Shown in pieces: positions 1 to 7,399 of a stretch of 12,225 bases of DNA (position 1 is its first letter; each line of letters starts with the position of its first letter). The notes under the pieces were generated by a model, which worked only from the letters and a program-made list of their open reading frames with translations, searched no databases and was not told the DNA's origin. Location of the stretch: positions 1 to 12,225 of the forward strand of contig JANJUH010000012.1 of the NCBI GenBank assembly GCA_024710675.1. Reading direction: 5' to 3'. Origin of the DNA: Lysobacterales bacterium. Lineage in GTDB: Bacteria; Pseudomonadota; Gammaproteobacteria; Xanthomonadales; SZUA-5. The position numbers and the translations under genes were made by a program.

Positions 1-716
1 ATCACGAAGGCATCGTTGAGCGTGCGCCCGCGCATGAAGGCGAGCGGCGCGATCTCGATGACATTGCGTTCGAGCAGGCGCGCCACCTTCTCCACGCCCA
101 TCATCTCGTAGAGCGCGTCGTAGAGCGGGCGCAGGTAGGGATCGACCTTCTGCGTCAAATCGCCAGGCAGGAAACCGAGCTTCTCGCCAGCCTCGACCGC
201 CGGGCGCACCAGCAGGATGCGCTGCACCCGGTTGCGTTCCAGCGCCTCGACGGCGCTGGCGACGGCCAGGTAGGTCTTGCCGGTGCCCGCCGGGCCGATG
301 CCGACATTCATGTCGTGGGTGACGATCTGGTGCAGGTACTTCGCCTGGTTGGCGCCACGGCCCTTGACCACGCCGCGCTTGGTGCGGATCACCACTTCCT
401 GGGTCTCGCCCGAAGCGGCCGCCTCGTCGGCGCCGAGCTCCTTGATCGCGAGCGTCACGCTGGCTGCCGACAGCGTCTGCTCGTCGGCCTCGTCGTAGAG
501 CACCCTGAGCAGGCGCTCGGCGGCGCGGATCGCCGCCGGATCACCGCTGAGCTGGAACACGTTGCCGCGACTGGCCACGGTGATCCCGAGGCGCAATTCG
601 ATTTCGCGCAGGTGTTCGTCGAAGGGCCCGCATAGATTGGCCAGGCGCTCGTTGTCCTCGGGTTCGAGGGTGAGCGTCAGGGCGGCGGGTTCGGGGGGCT
701 TGGCGGGGCGGGGCAT
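1..716 (-). CDS. phoH: PhoH-like ATPase (PhoH/YbeZ), C-terminus cut by window edge
   Basis: The first 238 residues are visible; the frame is open at position 1. The family is a cytoplasmic P-loop ATPase linked to RNA metabolism, usually 320-350 residues and usually encoded between miaB and ybeY. Residues about 12-85 form the N-terminal KH-like region. The Walker A motif GPAGTGKT is at 141-148, followed by LLVRPAVEAGEKLGFLPG (168-185) and RGRTLNDAFV (229-238), all typical of PhoH. The Walker B Asp-Glu would lie just beyond the edge. The ATG at 716 is the first Met of the frame; a GAGG lies 13 nt upstream, which is rather far. miaB lies upstream on the same strand, as in the miaB-ybeZ-ybeY-ybeX cluster of E. 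coli, but here with an unusually long 346-nt gap. The family call is secure; the exact biochemical role of YbeZ proteins is less so. Confidence 0.93.
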   Translation of the reverse strand, partial: MPRPAKPPEPAALTLTLEPEDNERLANLCGPFDEHLREIELRLGITVASRGNVFQLSGDPAAIRAAERLLRVLYDEADEQTLSAASVTLAIKELGADEAAASGETQEVVIRTKRGVVKGRGANQAKYLHQIVTHDMNVGIGPAGTGKTYLAVASAVEALERNRVQRILLVRPAVEAGEKLGFLPGDLTQKVDPYLRPLYDALYEMMGVEKVARLLERNVIEIAPLAFMRGRTLNDAFV

Positions 717-767
717 GGGGGTTGGAGTCCCTCAGGGCTGGCGAAACATTCCGGGGGTAGCAAGAGC

Positions 768-789
768 GGGGCTGGGGCGAGTGCGCTGG
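768..789 (+). repeat. 22-bp inverted repeat, left arm
   Basis: This 22-nt segment (starts GGGGCTGGGGCGAG) is an exact reverse complement of 989-1010; identity stops at both ends (767 and 790 do not pair). The arms are 199 nt apart. If miaB and phoH are co-transcribed, the arms could form a long-range stem in the RNA. Confidence 0.85.
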
Positions 790-831
790 AGGGCCTTCGC
801 ACGCATGTGAATCAGTGGCGTGCGCCTTGGA

Positions 832-853
832 AGCGGGGCTGGGGCGTGTGCGC
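832..853 (+). repeat. Near-identical direct copy of the repeat
   Basis: These 22 nt match 765-786 with one mismatch (T at 847 in place of A at 780). This copy has the same orientation as the left arm of the inverted pair, 67 nt further on, so the element is present at least three times in one spacer. Confidence 0.8.
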
Positions 854-988
854 GGATGCTCTGCGCGTGCCCCGGCAGTTTATCGCATGCGCCTTAAGAT
901 CGGATTTGTCGGCGAGCTCGCGTAGGGGTCGCAGCGCGAGTGGCAGCCAAAAGGCGCACACCGCTGATTCGAGATCTGGACCCGAACG

Positions 989-1010
989 CCAGCGCACTCG
1001 CCCCAGCCCC
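989..1010 (-). repeat. 22-bp inverted repeat, right arm
   Basis: Exact reverse complement of 768-789. A further short inverted fragment of the same word follows at about 1019-1028, close to the miaB stop codon. The pattern resembles REP-like or other dispersed intergenic repeats, but whether it recurs elsewhere in the genome cannot be seen here. Confidence 0.85.
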
Positions 1011-1062
1011 CAACCTCCAGCCCCGCTCCTGGCACGCGAGTCGCACTGCTGGAAACGACAAG

Positions 1063-2409
1063 TCAGGGTGCGGCCGTCTCGGCAACAAGCGCCACCCGTC
1101 CACGCAAGCTGTTCGCCATCGCCTCGGTGATCACCACGTCGACGAACTGGCCGATCAGTCGCGGCGGGGCGGCGAAGTTCACGAAGCGCATGTTCTCGGT
1201 GCGACCGGTCAGTTCGGCCGGGTTCTTGCGGCTGGGACCTTCGACGAGCACGGTTTGCGTCGTGCCGACCATGGCTTCGCTGATGCGGCGGGCGTTGGCA
1301 TCGATCGCCGCCTGCAGCCGGTACAGACGCTGCTTCTTCTCCGCCTCGGGCGTGTCGTCCGGGAGGTTCGAGGCTGGCGTGCCGGGGCGGCGGCTGTAGA
1401 CGAAGGAGAAGCTCTGGTCGAAGCCGACATCCTCGACCACCTTCATCGTCGCCTCGAAATCGGCCTCGGTCTCGCCGGGGAAGCCGACGATGATGTCGGT
1501 GGAGATCGAGATGTCCGGGCGCACCGCCCGCAGCTTGCGGATCTTCTGCTTGTACTCGAGCGCGGTGTGGCCGCGCTTCATCGCGGCGAGGATGCGGTCG
1601 GAGCCGGACTGGATCGGCAGGTGCAGGTAGTTCGCGAGCTTGTCGCACTCGGCATAGGCGCGGATCAGGCTGTCGTTGAACTCGACCGGGTGCGAGGTGG
1701 TGAAGCGGATGCGACCGATGCCCTCGAGCGTGGCGATGCTCTGGATCAAGAGGCCCAGGTCACAGACGCCGCCGTCGTGCATCGCGCCGCGATAGGCATT
1801 GACGTTCTGTCCCAGCAGGTTGACTTCGCGCACGCCCTGCTCGGCCAGCGATGCCACCTCGGCGATCACGTCGTCGAAGGGCCGGCTGACCTCCTCGCCG
1901 CGGGTGTAGGGCACCACGCAGAAGGAGCAGTACTTGCTGCAGCCCTCCATGATCGAGACGAAGGCGCTCGGGCCTTCGGCGCGCGGCTCGGGCAGGCGGT
2001 CGAACTTCTCGATCTCAGGAAACGAAATGTCGACCTGCGCGCGGCGCTCCTCGCGCAGCCGGCGGATCATGTCCGGCAGGCGGTGCAGGGTCTGCGGGCC
2101 GAAGACCAGGTCGACCAGTGGCGCGCGCTTGACGATGGCCTCGCCTTCCTGGCTCGCCACGCAGCCGCCAACGCCGATCACGAGACCCGGCTTGGCGCGC
2201 TTGAGCGGCTTGTATTGGCCAAGCTGGCTGAACACCTTCTCCTGCGCCTTCTCGCGAATCGCGCAGGTGTTGAGCAGGATCACGTCGGCTTCCGACTCGT
2301 CCTGGGTCAGTTCCAGACCCTCGGCGGCGGCCATGACGTCGGCCATCTTGGACGAGTCGTACTCGTTCATCTGGCAGCCGTAGGTCTTGATGAACAACTT
2401 GCCGGGCAT
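1063..2409 (-). CDS. miaB: tRNA-2-methylthio-N6-dimethylallyladenosine synthase MiaB
   Basis: Radical-SAM methylthiotransferase of 448 residues, normal for MiaB. It converts i6A37 to ms2i6A37 in tRNAs that read UNN codons, and acts in the cytoplasm. The N-terminal UPF0004 domain (about 3-125) carries the auxiliary-cluster cysteines C12 (GCQMN), C49 (NTCA) and C83 (GGC). The radical SAM motif CxxxCxxC is C157, C161 and C164, followed by the family signature VVPYTRGEE. A C-terminal TRAM domain covers about 381-446. The ATG at 2409 gives the canonical N-terminus KLFIKTYGCQMNEYDS; no strong Shine-Dalgarno precedes it. A promoter is visible 30-58 nt upstream. The tRNA-Ser(UGA) at the right end of the window reads UCN codons and is the type of A37 tRNA this enzyme modifies. 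Identification is very firm. Confidence 0.98.
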   Translation of the reverse strand: MPGKLFIKTYGCQMNEYDSSKMADVMAAAEGLELTQDESEADVILLNTCAIREKAQEKVFSQLGQYKPLKRAKPGLVIGVGGCVASQEGEAIVKRAPLVDLVFGPQTLHRLPDMIRRLREERRAQVDISFPEIEKFDRLPEPRAEGPSAFVSIMEGCSKYCSFCVVPYTRGEEVSRPFDDVIAEVASLAEQGVREVNLLGQNVNAYRGAMHDGGVCDLGLLIQSIATLEGIGRIRFTTSHPVEFNDSLIRAYAECDKLANYLHLPIQSGSDRILAAMKRGHTALEYKQKIRKLRAVRPDISISTDIIVGFPGETEADFEATMKVVEDVGFDQSFSFVYSRRPGTPASNLPDDTPEAEKKQRLYRLQAAIDANARRISEAMVGTTQTVLVEGPSRKNPAELTGRTENMRFVNFAAPPRLIGQFVDVVITEAMANSLRGRVALVAETAAP

Positions 2410-2438
2410 GGCGGGCGTCGCGCAGAAAGAGGGCGCGC

Positions 2439-2467
2439 ATTGTAGGTCGCGGCGGCTGTCCGGTCAC
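2439..2467 (-). promoter_or_regulatory. Predicted miaB sigma70-type promoter
   Basis: Read on the minus strand, TACAAT (2439-2444, 5 of 6 to the TATAAT consensus) lies exactly 17 nt downstream of GTGACC (2462-2467, 4 of 6 to TTGACA). Transcription would start near 2432, giving a leader of about 23 nt before the miaB ATG. The -35 hexamer is part of the first tandem repeat unit. This is prediction from pattern only. Confidence 0.5.
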
Positions 2468-2513
2468 TGAGGCTGGTCACTGGGGCCGGTCACTGGGGCC
2501 GGTCACTGGGGCT
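2462..2513. repeat. Four tandem copies of a 13-bp unit
   Basis: The unit GGTCACTGGGGCC occurs four times head to tail (2462-2474, 2475-2487, 2488-2500, 2501-2513). The two middle copies are perfect; the outer ones differ at one or two bases (first unit GGTCACTGAGGCT, last ending in T). Every unit carries GTGACC on the minus strand, the word that serves as the predicted miaB -35 in the first copy. Confidence 0.92.
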
Positions 2514-2665
2514 GCAGCGCGCGCACGGCCGGATTCCCCGCGTGCGGTCGCGGTCGTTCGTCACAGCTTTTGCCCGCGCGCGACCGGAATCCGACCAAAT
2601 GTGACAAACTGGATCGGAAGCCGCGCGCCTGCTAGTGTTGGCCATCGCCCGCACCATGCAGCCTG
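2514..2665. other. Divergent intergenic region upstream of the TPR kinase
   Basis: Between the tandem repeats and the kinase start there is a possible extended -10 (TGCTAGTGT, 2630-2638) on the plus strand, about 28 nt before the ATG. The hexamer 17 nt upstream (TGGATC, 2610-2615) is a poor -35. Short inverted words are present: GTCACA (2560-2565) with TGTGAC (2600-2605), and CGGATTCC (2530-2537) with GGAATCCG (2586-2593). They could be regulator sites, but none is long enough to assign. Confidence 0.3.
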
Positions 2666-4972
2666 ATGTCCCTCCGTGGCTTGATCCTCTCCCTGTTCCT
2701 CGTCGGCCCGGCCCTCGGCCCGGCTGCGGGTGCCGGCGGACATCAGCCGGCGCAGGGTTGCCTCGAGCAGCACGAAGCGGATTATGCAGAGGCATTGGGA
2801 TCGAATCGGCCGGACGCGGCCCGTGCGGCGCTGATCGAGATCACCAGTCATCATCGCAGTCGCGGCGAGTGGGCAAAGACGCTGGATGCGGTCGAGCGCG
2901 GGCGTCGCGAGCTGGCGGCGGAGCAGTGGCCTCCCGGCCTGGCACTCGACCTCGATCTCGCCGAGGCCAACGCGCTGATGCAGCTCGATCGCCTGGACGA
3001 AGCCTTCAAGGTGTTCGCAGGCGTTCGAGAGCGGGCCCGGACGCTGGCGGACGGCGTGCACGAGGCGCAGGCGCTGGTGGGGCTGTCCTCGGTACAAGCG
3101 CGCAGCCAGGACCTCGAGGCTTCCTGGCGCCTGGCCGAGGAGGGCAAGGCGGTCGCCCGTGCAGCGGGCTCTGCGGCCTGGGAGGCACGGGCGCTGCTGC
3201 GCCAGGCCAATGTGGCGCTCAATCGCGATCAGGACGGGCTGGCGCTCACGCTGGTCAAGGAAGCCGCACTCTTGCCGGTCCCAGCCGAGGATCCGGAGAC
3301 CGCGCAGTCGGTCATGGTGTCGCTCGCCATCGTCGGTGCCCGCGTCGGTGCCGATCCGGAAGTACTCGCGCTGGCCGACGAGGTCATTGCCCGCGCGCAG
3401 GCGCATGGGCACGGTTACATCCTGGGCTTCGGTTATGAAGCGAAGGGTAATGCCTTGTGCCAGTTGGGCCGGCGCGATGAAGCGCAGGCGAGTTTCGAGG
3501 CGGCAGCAGGCCAGTTCGACCCGTCGACGTCGCCCTTCGATGCGGCGCGCGTGCAGGCTTCCTGGGCCGATTGCCTGGCCGCACAGGGCTTGCATCGCGA
3601 GGCCTTCGAGCGCGAAAAGCGTTCGCGCGAGTGGTACACCGAGGCTTTCGAGAAACGTCGCGTGGAGGCGGTCGAGTCACTCAGCCGGGCCTTCGACCAG
3701 GCCCGCGAGGCCGAGGAACTGGCTCGCGCCCGGCTGCGCGAGAGCCAGCTTGCGGGGGAACTCGAGACCCAGACCTTGCGGGTCTGGCTGGTCGTCGCGG
3801 CCGCCGCGGTGCTGCTGCTGGGCCTGCTCGCAGCGATCTACCGCCTGCGCGAGCTGCGTGCCGAGCGCGCCAGTGCGCAGGCGGCTCAGCAAGCGCGTGT
3901 GGACTTGCTGGCGATGGCCGGGCACGAGATCCGCAACCCGGCGCAGGGTCTCAGTGCCGCGCTGGCGGCCCTCGATGAGTCGATGCTCGATGCGCCGCGG
4001 CGGCGGACCCTCGCCACGGCCCGGCACGCGGCCGACGTCATCGCACGGCTGTCGCGGGATGTTTTTGACCTCGCCCTCGCCGAACAGCAACGCCTCGTGG
4101 TCTCGCGGCGCCTGATCGCTCCAGCTGAGCTGGTGGCCTCGGCCATCGCCTTGCTGCGCCCGGCGGCCGACGCCAAGGGCCTGGCCCTGGTCATCGATGA
4201 GCGCAGCGGTGGCGACCGCGCCGAGATCGATCCTGAACGGGCAACCCAGGTGCTGGTGAACCTGCTCAGCAACGCGGTGCGCTACACCAGCGAGGGCTCG
4301 ATCGTGGTGCGCAGCGAGTGGGTCGATGGGGTGCACCCGGCCTGGCGTTGCGCGGTCTCCGACACCGGCCCCGGCATCCCCGAGGACGAGATGGGGCGGA
4401 TTTTCGATCCCTACTATCGCGGCAGCACGCGCATCCGTGGCGAAGGCGGCGGACTCGGCCTGGCGGTGGTCCAGCACATCATCGAAGCCCACGGCGGCCA
4501 GGTGGGCGTGCGCAACTGCGAGCATGGCGGGGCCTGTTTCCAGTTCGAGATTCCGGTCGACCGGCGTGAGCCTGCGGCAGCAGCCGTCGCCGCGGCCGCG
4601 CCACTCGACCTGGCGGGCCTGCGCATGCTGATCGTCGACGATGACGAGGATGTCCGCCTTGGCGTCGCCGCCATGGCCGAGGCGATGGGCGCCACGGTCG
4701 AGACCGTCAGCAGTGGCGCCGAGGCCGAGTCGCGGCTGCGCGCCGGGCCGTTCGGAGTGGTCCTGCTCGATCTCTACCTGGGTGAGGAGCGCGGCGAGGA
4801 TCTGTTGCCACGCCTGCGTGCGCTTGCGCCCGGCACCCGGCTGGTGCTGATGACCGGCTCGGTGGAGCGGGCGCAGGCGCCCGGTGGCTTCGACGCGGTG
4901 CTGATCAAGCCCTTCGGGAGAGATGCCTTGCTCGCTGCTTCGCGGCCAGCCGCGGGTTCCGCGGGCGGCTGA
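2666..4972 (+). CDS. Membrane-bound TPR hybrid sensor histidine kinase with C-terminal receiver
   Basis: Hybrid two-component kinase of 768 residues. A hydrophobic, Ala-rich N-terminus (1-24) looks like a signal peptide. Residues about 35-325 are helical repeats with the TPR pattern (for example GNALCQLGRRDEAQASFEAA, 261-280) and are probably periplasmic. A coiled coil (about 335-368) leads to one membrane span (about 373-392). In the cytoplasm the H-box MAGHEIRNP gives phospho-acceptor H420. The HATPase domain has N-box NLLSNAVRY (N532, N536), G1 DTGPGIP (D566) and G2 GEGGGLGL. The receiver (about 652-760) has acidic residues D658-D660, phospho-acceptor D702, T730 and K748, all intact. There is no HPt or output domain, so phosphate must pass to a separate partner. 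The ATG at 2666 has a weak ribosome site but yields the signal peptide. rarA starts 11 nt downstream. The ligand is unknown. Confidence 0.92.
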   Translation: MSLRGLILSLFLVGPALGPAAGAGGHQPAQGCLEQHEADYAEALGSNRPDAARAALIEITSHHRSRGEWAKTLDAVERGRRELAAEQWPPGLALDLDLAEANALMQLDRLDEAFKVFAGVRERARTLADGVHEAQALVGLSSVQARSQDLEASWRLAEEGKAVARAAGSAAWEARALLRQANVALNRDQDGLALTLVKEAALLPVPAEDPETAQSVMVSLAIVGARVGADPEVLALADEVIARAQAHGHGYILGFGYEAKGNALCQLGRRDEAQASFEAAAGQFDPSTSPFDAARVQASWADCLAAQGLHREAFEREKRSREWYTEAFEKRRVEAVESLSRAFDQAREAEELARARLRESQLAGELETQTLRVWLVVAAAAVLLLGLLAAIYRLRELRAERASAQAAQQARVDLLAMAGHEIRNPAQGLSAALAALDESMLDAPRRRTLATARHAADVIARLSRDVFDLALAEQQRLVVSRRLIAPAELVASAIALLRPAADAKGLALVIDERSGGDRAEIDPERATQVLVNLLSNAVRYTSEGSIVVRSEWVDGVHPAWRCAVSDTGPGIPEDEMGRIFDPYYRGSTRIRGEGGGLGLAVVQHIIEAHGGQVGVRNCEHGGACFQFEIPVDRREPAAAAVAAAAPLDLAGLRMLIVDDDEDVRLGVAAMAEAMGATVETVSSGAEAESRLRAGPFGVVLLDLYLGEERGEDLLPRLRALAPGTRLVLMTGSVERAQAPGGFDAVLIKPFGRDALLAASRPAAGSAGG

Positions 4973-4983
4973 GCGAACCCGGC

Positions 4984-6288
4984 ATGCATGACACCGGTAC
5001 GCCGCTGGCCGAGCGCATGCGTCCGCGCATGCTGGACGAGATCGTCGGCCAGGAGCACCTGCTGGCGCCCGGCAAGCCGCTGCGCCGAGCGCTCGAGTCC
5101 GGCAAGCCCTATTCGATGATCCTGTGGGGGCCGCCGGGTTGTGGCAAGACCACGCTGGCGCGGCTGACGGCGGCGGCTGGCGAAGCCGAGTTCATCGCGA
5201 TGTCTGCCGTGCTCGGCGGCGTCGCCGAAGTGCGCGCAGCCGTCGCTGCCGCGCGCCAGAATCGCGTCGCCGGACGCCGCACCGTGCTCTTCGTCGACGA
5301 GGTGCACCGCTTCAACAAGGCGCAGCAGGACGCCTTCCTGCCGCATGTCGAGGACGGCACCCTCGTACTGGTCGGCGCCACCACCGAGAATCCCTCGTTT
5401 GAAGTCAACAGCGCGCTGCTGTCGCGCTGCCGCGTCCACGTGCTGAAGCCGGTGTCGCCCGCCGCCGTGCGCACGGCGCTCGAGCGCGCGCTGGCTGACC
5501 ACGAGCGCGGTCTCGGGACGCGCGCTCTGGTGGCGGAGCCCGAAGCCCTCGATCGTCTCGCCGAGATTGCCGACGGCGATGTCCGCCGGGCGCTCACGCT
5601 GCTCGAGATCGCCGCCGACCAGCTCGAGGACCGCGGAACGCTCGGGCTCGAGGTGCTGCGCGGCGTGCTGACCGAGAGCCTGCGCCGCTTCGACAAGGGC
5701 GGCGAGGCCTTCTACGACCAGATCTCGGCACTGCACAAGACGCTGCGCAGCTCCAATCCGGACGCGGCGCTGTACTGGTTCTGCCGGATGCTCGATGGCG
5801 GCTGCGATCCGAATTACCTGGCCCGCCGGCTGACGCGTTTCGCCAGCGAGGACATCGGCAACGCCGACCCGCGCGCTCTGGCGCTGGCGATCGACGCCTG
5901 GCAGAGCTACGAACGCCTGGGCAGCCCGGAGGGCGAGGTCGCGCTGGCGCAGCTCGTGCTGTACCTGGCCGTGGCGGCCAAGAGCAACGCGGCCTACCTG
6001 GCTTACGGGAAGGCGCGCAAGCTGGTTGCTGGCGGCGGCAGCCTGCCGGTGCCGCTGGAGCTGCGCAATGCACCGACGAAGCTGATGAAGGAGCTTGGCT
6101 ACGGCAAGGGTTACCAGTACGACCACGAAGCCGATTCCGGCATCGCCTTCGGCCAGCGCGGATTCCCCGAGGAGATCGGGGAGCAGGTGCTGTACGAGCC
6201 CACCGAGCGCGGCCTGGAGGCGAAGATCCGTGAACGCCTCGAGTGGATCCGCGCACGGCGCCGGGAGGCGCTGGGAGACACGCCATGA
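4984..6288 (+). CDS. rarA: Replication-associated recombination protein RarA (MgsA/WRNIP1 family AAA+ ATPase)
   Basis: AAA+ ATPase of 434 residues, a normal length, acting at stalled or gapped replication forks. The N-terminus PLAERMRPRMLDEIVGQEHL is the family opening. Walker A GPPGCGKT is at 49-56, Walker B LFVDEVHRF at 102-110 (D105, E106), sensor 1 GATTENPSFE at 131-140, and the SRC arginine-finger element is at R148. The C-terminal half holds the tetramerisation and lid region with the conserved HKTLRSSNPDAALYW and FASEDIGNADPRAL blocks. No N-terminal SSB-contact or zinc-finger extension is present, as expected in bacteria. Translation probably starts at the ATG at 4984, 11 nt after the kinase stop, with only a weak Shine-Dalgarno. 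The stop overlaps the crcB start (ATGA), so the two are co-translated. The rarA-crcB order is, from memory, common in xanthomonads. Confidence 0.97.
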   Translation: MHDTGTPLAERMRPRMLDEIVGQEHLLAPGKPLRRALESGKPYSMILWGPPGCGKTTLARLTAAAGEAEFIAMSAVLGGVAEVRAAVAAARQNRVAGRRTVLFVDEVHRFNKAQQDAFLPHVEDGTLVLVGATTENPSFEVNSALLSRCRVHVLKPVSPAAVRTALERALADHERGLGTRALVAEPEALDRLAEIADGDVRRALTLLEIAADQLEDRGTLGLEVLRGVLTESLRRFDKGGEAFYDQISALHKTLRSSNPDAALYWFCRMLDGGCDPNYLARRLTRFASEDIGNADPRALALAIDAWQSYERLGSPEGEVALAQLVLYLAVAAKSNAAYLAYGKARKLVAGGGSLPVPLELRNAPTKLMKELGYGKGYQYDHEADSGIAFGQRGFPEEIGEQVLYEPTERGLEAKIRERLEWIRARRREALGDTP

Positions 6289-6668
6289 ATCTGTTCGGAC
6301 TCAGCCTGCTGGTGGCCGCCGGTGGCGCGCTGGGAGCGTTGAGCCGCTTCTGGGTGGGGCAGTGGATGGTGCACTCGCTGGGACAGGCGGCGCCATGGGC
6401 GACGTTGCTGGTCAACCTCGCCGGTTGCGGCATGGCCGGGGCCTTCCTGGGCTGGGCCAGCCTGCGCCATGACCTCGCCAGTGTGCATGCCCTGGTGCTG
6501 GTCGGTTTCCTCGGCGGGCTGACCACCTTCTCCAGCTTCAGCCTGGATGCGCTCAAGCTCTGGCTCGAGGGCCAGGAACGGCTCGCGGCACTCTATGTCG
6601 CCGGAAACCTGGTCGGCTCCTTGCTGATGGCGGCCATCGGCTGGTGGGCGATCCGCAAGATCTTTTGA
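6285..6668 (+). CDS. crcB: Fluoride channel/exporter CrcB (Fluc)
   Basis: Small inner-membrane protein of 127 residues, the usual Fluc size, that lets fluoride leave the cell as a dual-topology dimer. Four membrane segments are visible (about 4-24, 35-57, 66-90, 101-122). Family motifs are GGALGALSRFW (13-23, with R21), the pore Asn in LLVNLAG (N44), and GFLGGLTTFSSFSLD (74-88), which holds the central Na+ site region and the two Phe (F82, F85) that line the fluoride path. The ATG at 6285 is chosen over an in-frame start at 6243: it overlaps the rarA stop as ATGA, has GGGAG upstream, and gives the family's normal N-terminus. No fluoride riboswitch precedes it; expression appears tied to rarA. 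Confidence 0.96.
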   Translation: MNLFGLSLLVAAGGALGALSRFWVGQWMVHSLGQAAPWATLLVNLAGCGMAGAFLGWASLRHDLASVHALVLVGFLGGLTTFSSFSLDALKLWLEGQERLAALYVAGNLVGSLLMAAIGWWAIRKIF

Positions 6669-6737
6669 CGAGCGCCATCACGCCAGCGCGTTGCACTTCG
6701 CTAAGATGACGCGACTGCCGACCCGATGGAGACCTCC
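6669..6737 (+). promoter_or_regulatory. Short spacer, possible start of the GTPase-operon transcript
   Basis: This 69-nt gap is the largest between crcB and the four-gene unit. It contains TAAGAT (6702-6707), a fair -10 box, with TTGCAC (6691-6696) too close to act as its -35 and no good hexamer at 17 nt. No terminator hairpin follows crcB, so read-through from rarA-crcB is equally possible. The promoter is only tentative. Confidence 0.25.
6728..6731 (+). promoter_or_regulatory. Ribosome binding site that fixes the coiled-coil gene start
   Basis: GGAG lies 6 nt before the ATG at 6738. This favours 6738 over the in-frame ATG at 6726, which overlaps this site and has nothing comparable upstream. 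Confidence 0.65.
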
Positions 6738-7397
6738 ATGGCCACGAAGAAGACTCGCGTTGCCGCGGTCCCGCCGGTAGCCAAGGCGAGCGGGCCCCAG
6801 CGGGCGCCGCCTGCGAAAGTGCAGACCACTCCCACACCCGCCGAGCCGCCCCGGAGCGCTGCCATGCCCGAGACCCCGAACGACCGCAACGTCGACCAGA
6901 TCCGCGACATCCTCTTCGGCGGCCAGATGCGCGATTACGAGCGCCGCTTCCAGGAGCTGAGCGAACGCCTCGATGCCGAGGCCGCGCGCCTGCGTCAGGA
7001 TCTCGAGAAGCGCCTTGGCCTGCTCGAGAAGCGCCTCGACGAGCACGGCGAGAAGATCGCCAAGCAGTTGCGCCAGGAGGCGGCCGATCGCACCAGTGCC
7101 TTCGACGACCTCGAGTCGCGCACGCTGCAGGCCCAGCGCACCCTGCGCAGCGAGCTGCAGGGCGCGATCCAGGCGCTCGAGGCCGAACTCGCCGCCCATG
7201 ACGAGCGCCTGCGCGCCGAACTGGCGGGCCTGCGCGCCGAGGCTGGCGAGCGCATCGACGCGCAATCGGCGCAGGCGGCACGTGCTGCCTCCGAGTTGCG
7301 GGCCGACAAGGTGGCGCGTGCCGATCTCGCGGCGCTGCTGACCGAGGTGGCCTTGCGGCTCAAGGGCGAGTTCGACCTGCCGCTGCCGCGCGGCTGA
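6738..7397 (+). CDS. Coiled-coil protein with IRDILFG head, first gene of GTPase unit
   Basis: A 219-residue protein without signal peptide or membrane span, so probably cytoplasmic. Residues 1-48 are a low-complexity Ala/Pro/Lys-rich tail. Residues 52-78 form a distinct head with VDQIRDILFGGQMRDYERRF. About 70-195 is charged heptad-like helix rich in Glu, Arg, Leu and Ala, a long coiled coil. The end (about 190-212) is another conserved-looking block, DKVARADLAALLTEVALRLKG. I recall similar 'IRDILFG...DYERRF' proteins of unknown function in proteobacteria and cyanobacteria, but cannot confirm this. It ends 2 nt before the OmpA-domain gene, so it probably works with that gene, the GTPase and the kinase, perhaps as a scaffold or effector. 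No enzymatic motif is seen. Confidence 0.85.
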   Translation: MATKKTRVAAVPPVAKASGPQRAPPAKVQTTPTPAEPPRSAAMPETPNDRNVDQIRDILFGGQMRDYERRFQELSERLDAEAARLRQDLEKRLGLLEKRLDEHGEKIAKQLRQEAADRTSAFDDLESRTLQAQRTLRSELQGAIQALEAELAAHDERLRAELAGLRAEAGERIDAQSAQAARAASELRADKVARADLAALLTEVALRLKGEFDLPLPRG

Positions 7398-7399
7398 CC

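Larger units (their letters stand above)
717..1062. other. Repeat-containing spacer between miaB and phoH
   Basis: There is no convincing gene in these 346 bases: the frames that cross them lack start context or family resemblance. The stretch holds at least three copies of a GC-rich word beginning AGCGGGGCTGGGGCG (765, 832, and inverted, ending at 1010). A further short inverted piece, AGCCCCGCTC, sits at about 1019-1028. It also holds a hairpin with stem CGCACGC (798-804) and GCGTGCG (818-824) around a 13-nt loop, with no T tract. On the phoH-coding strand this would be a long, structured leader or intercistronic spacer. Confidence 0.6.

Noticed and set aside
798..824. Terminator between miaB and phoH
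   Set aside because: There is a 7-bp hairpin, but the loop is 13 nt and no T tract follows on either strand.
940..2445. A 501-codon open frame on the plus strand across miaB
   Set aside because: It is antisense to a fully convincing miaB; the product is a His/Arg/Ala/Asp-rich shadow without any domain, typical of high-GC DNA.
2462..2513. CRISPR array
   Set aside because: The 13-bp units are directly adjacent without spacers.
2600..2615. CRP/Clp-like site upstream of the TPR kinase
   Set aside because: The left half TGTGA is perfect, but the right half is GGATC instead of TCACA, so only half a site is present.
2561..3595. A 344-codon minus-strand open frame across the kinase N-terminus
   Set aside because: The plus-strand frame continues unbroken into clear kinase domains; the antisense product has no recognisable motif.
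4774..6126. A 450-codon minus-strand open frame across rarA
   Set aside because: It mirrors rarA codon structure and has no family resemblance; the sense frame has all AAA+ motifs.
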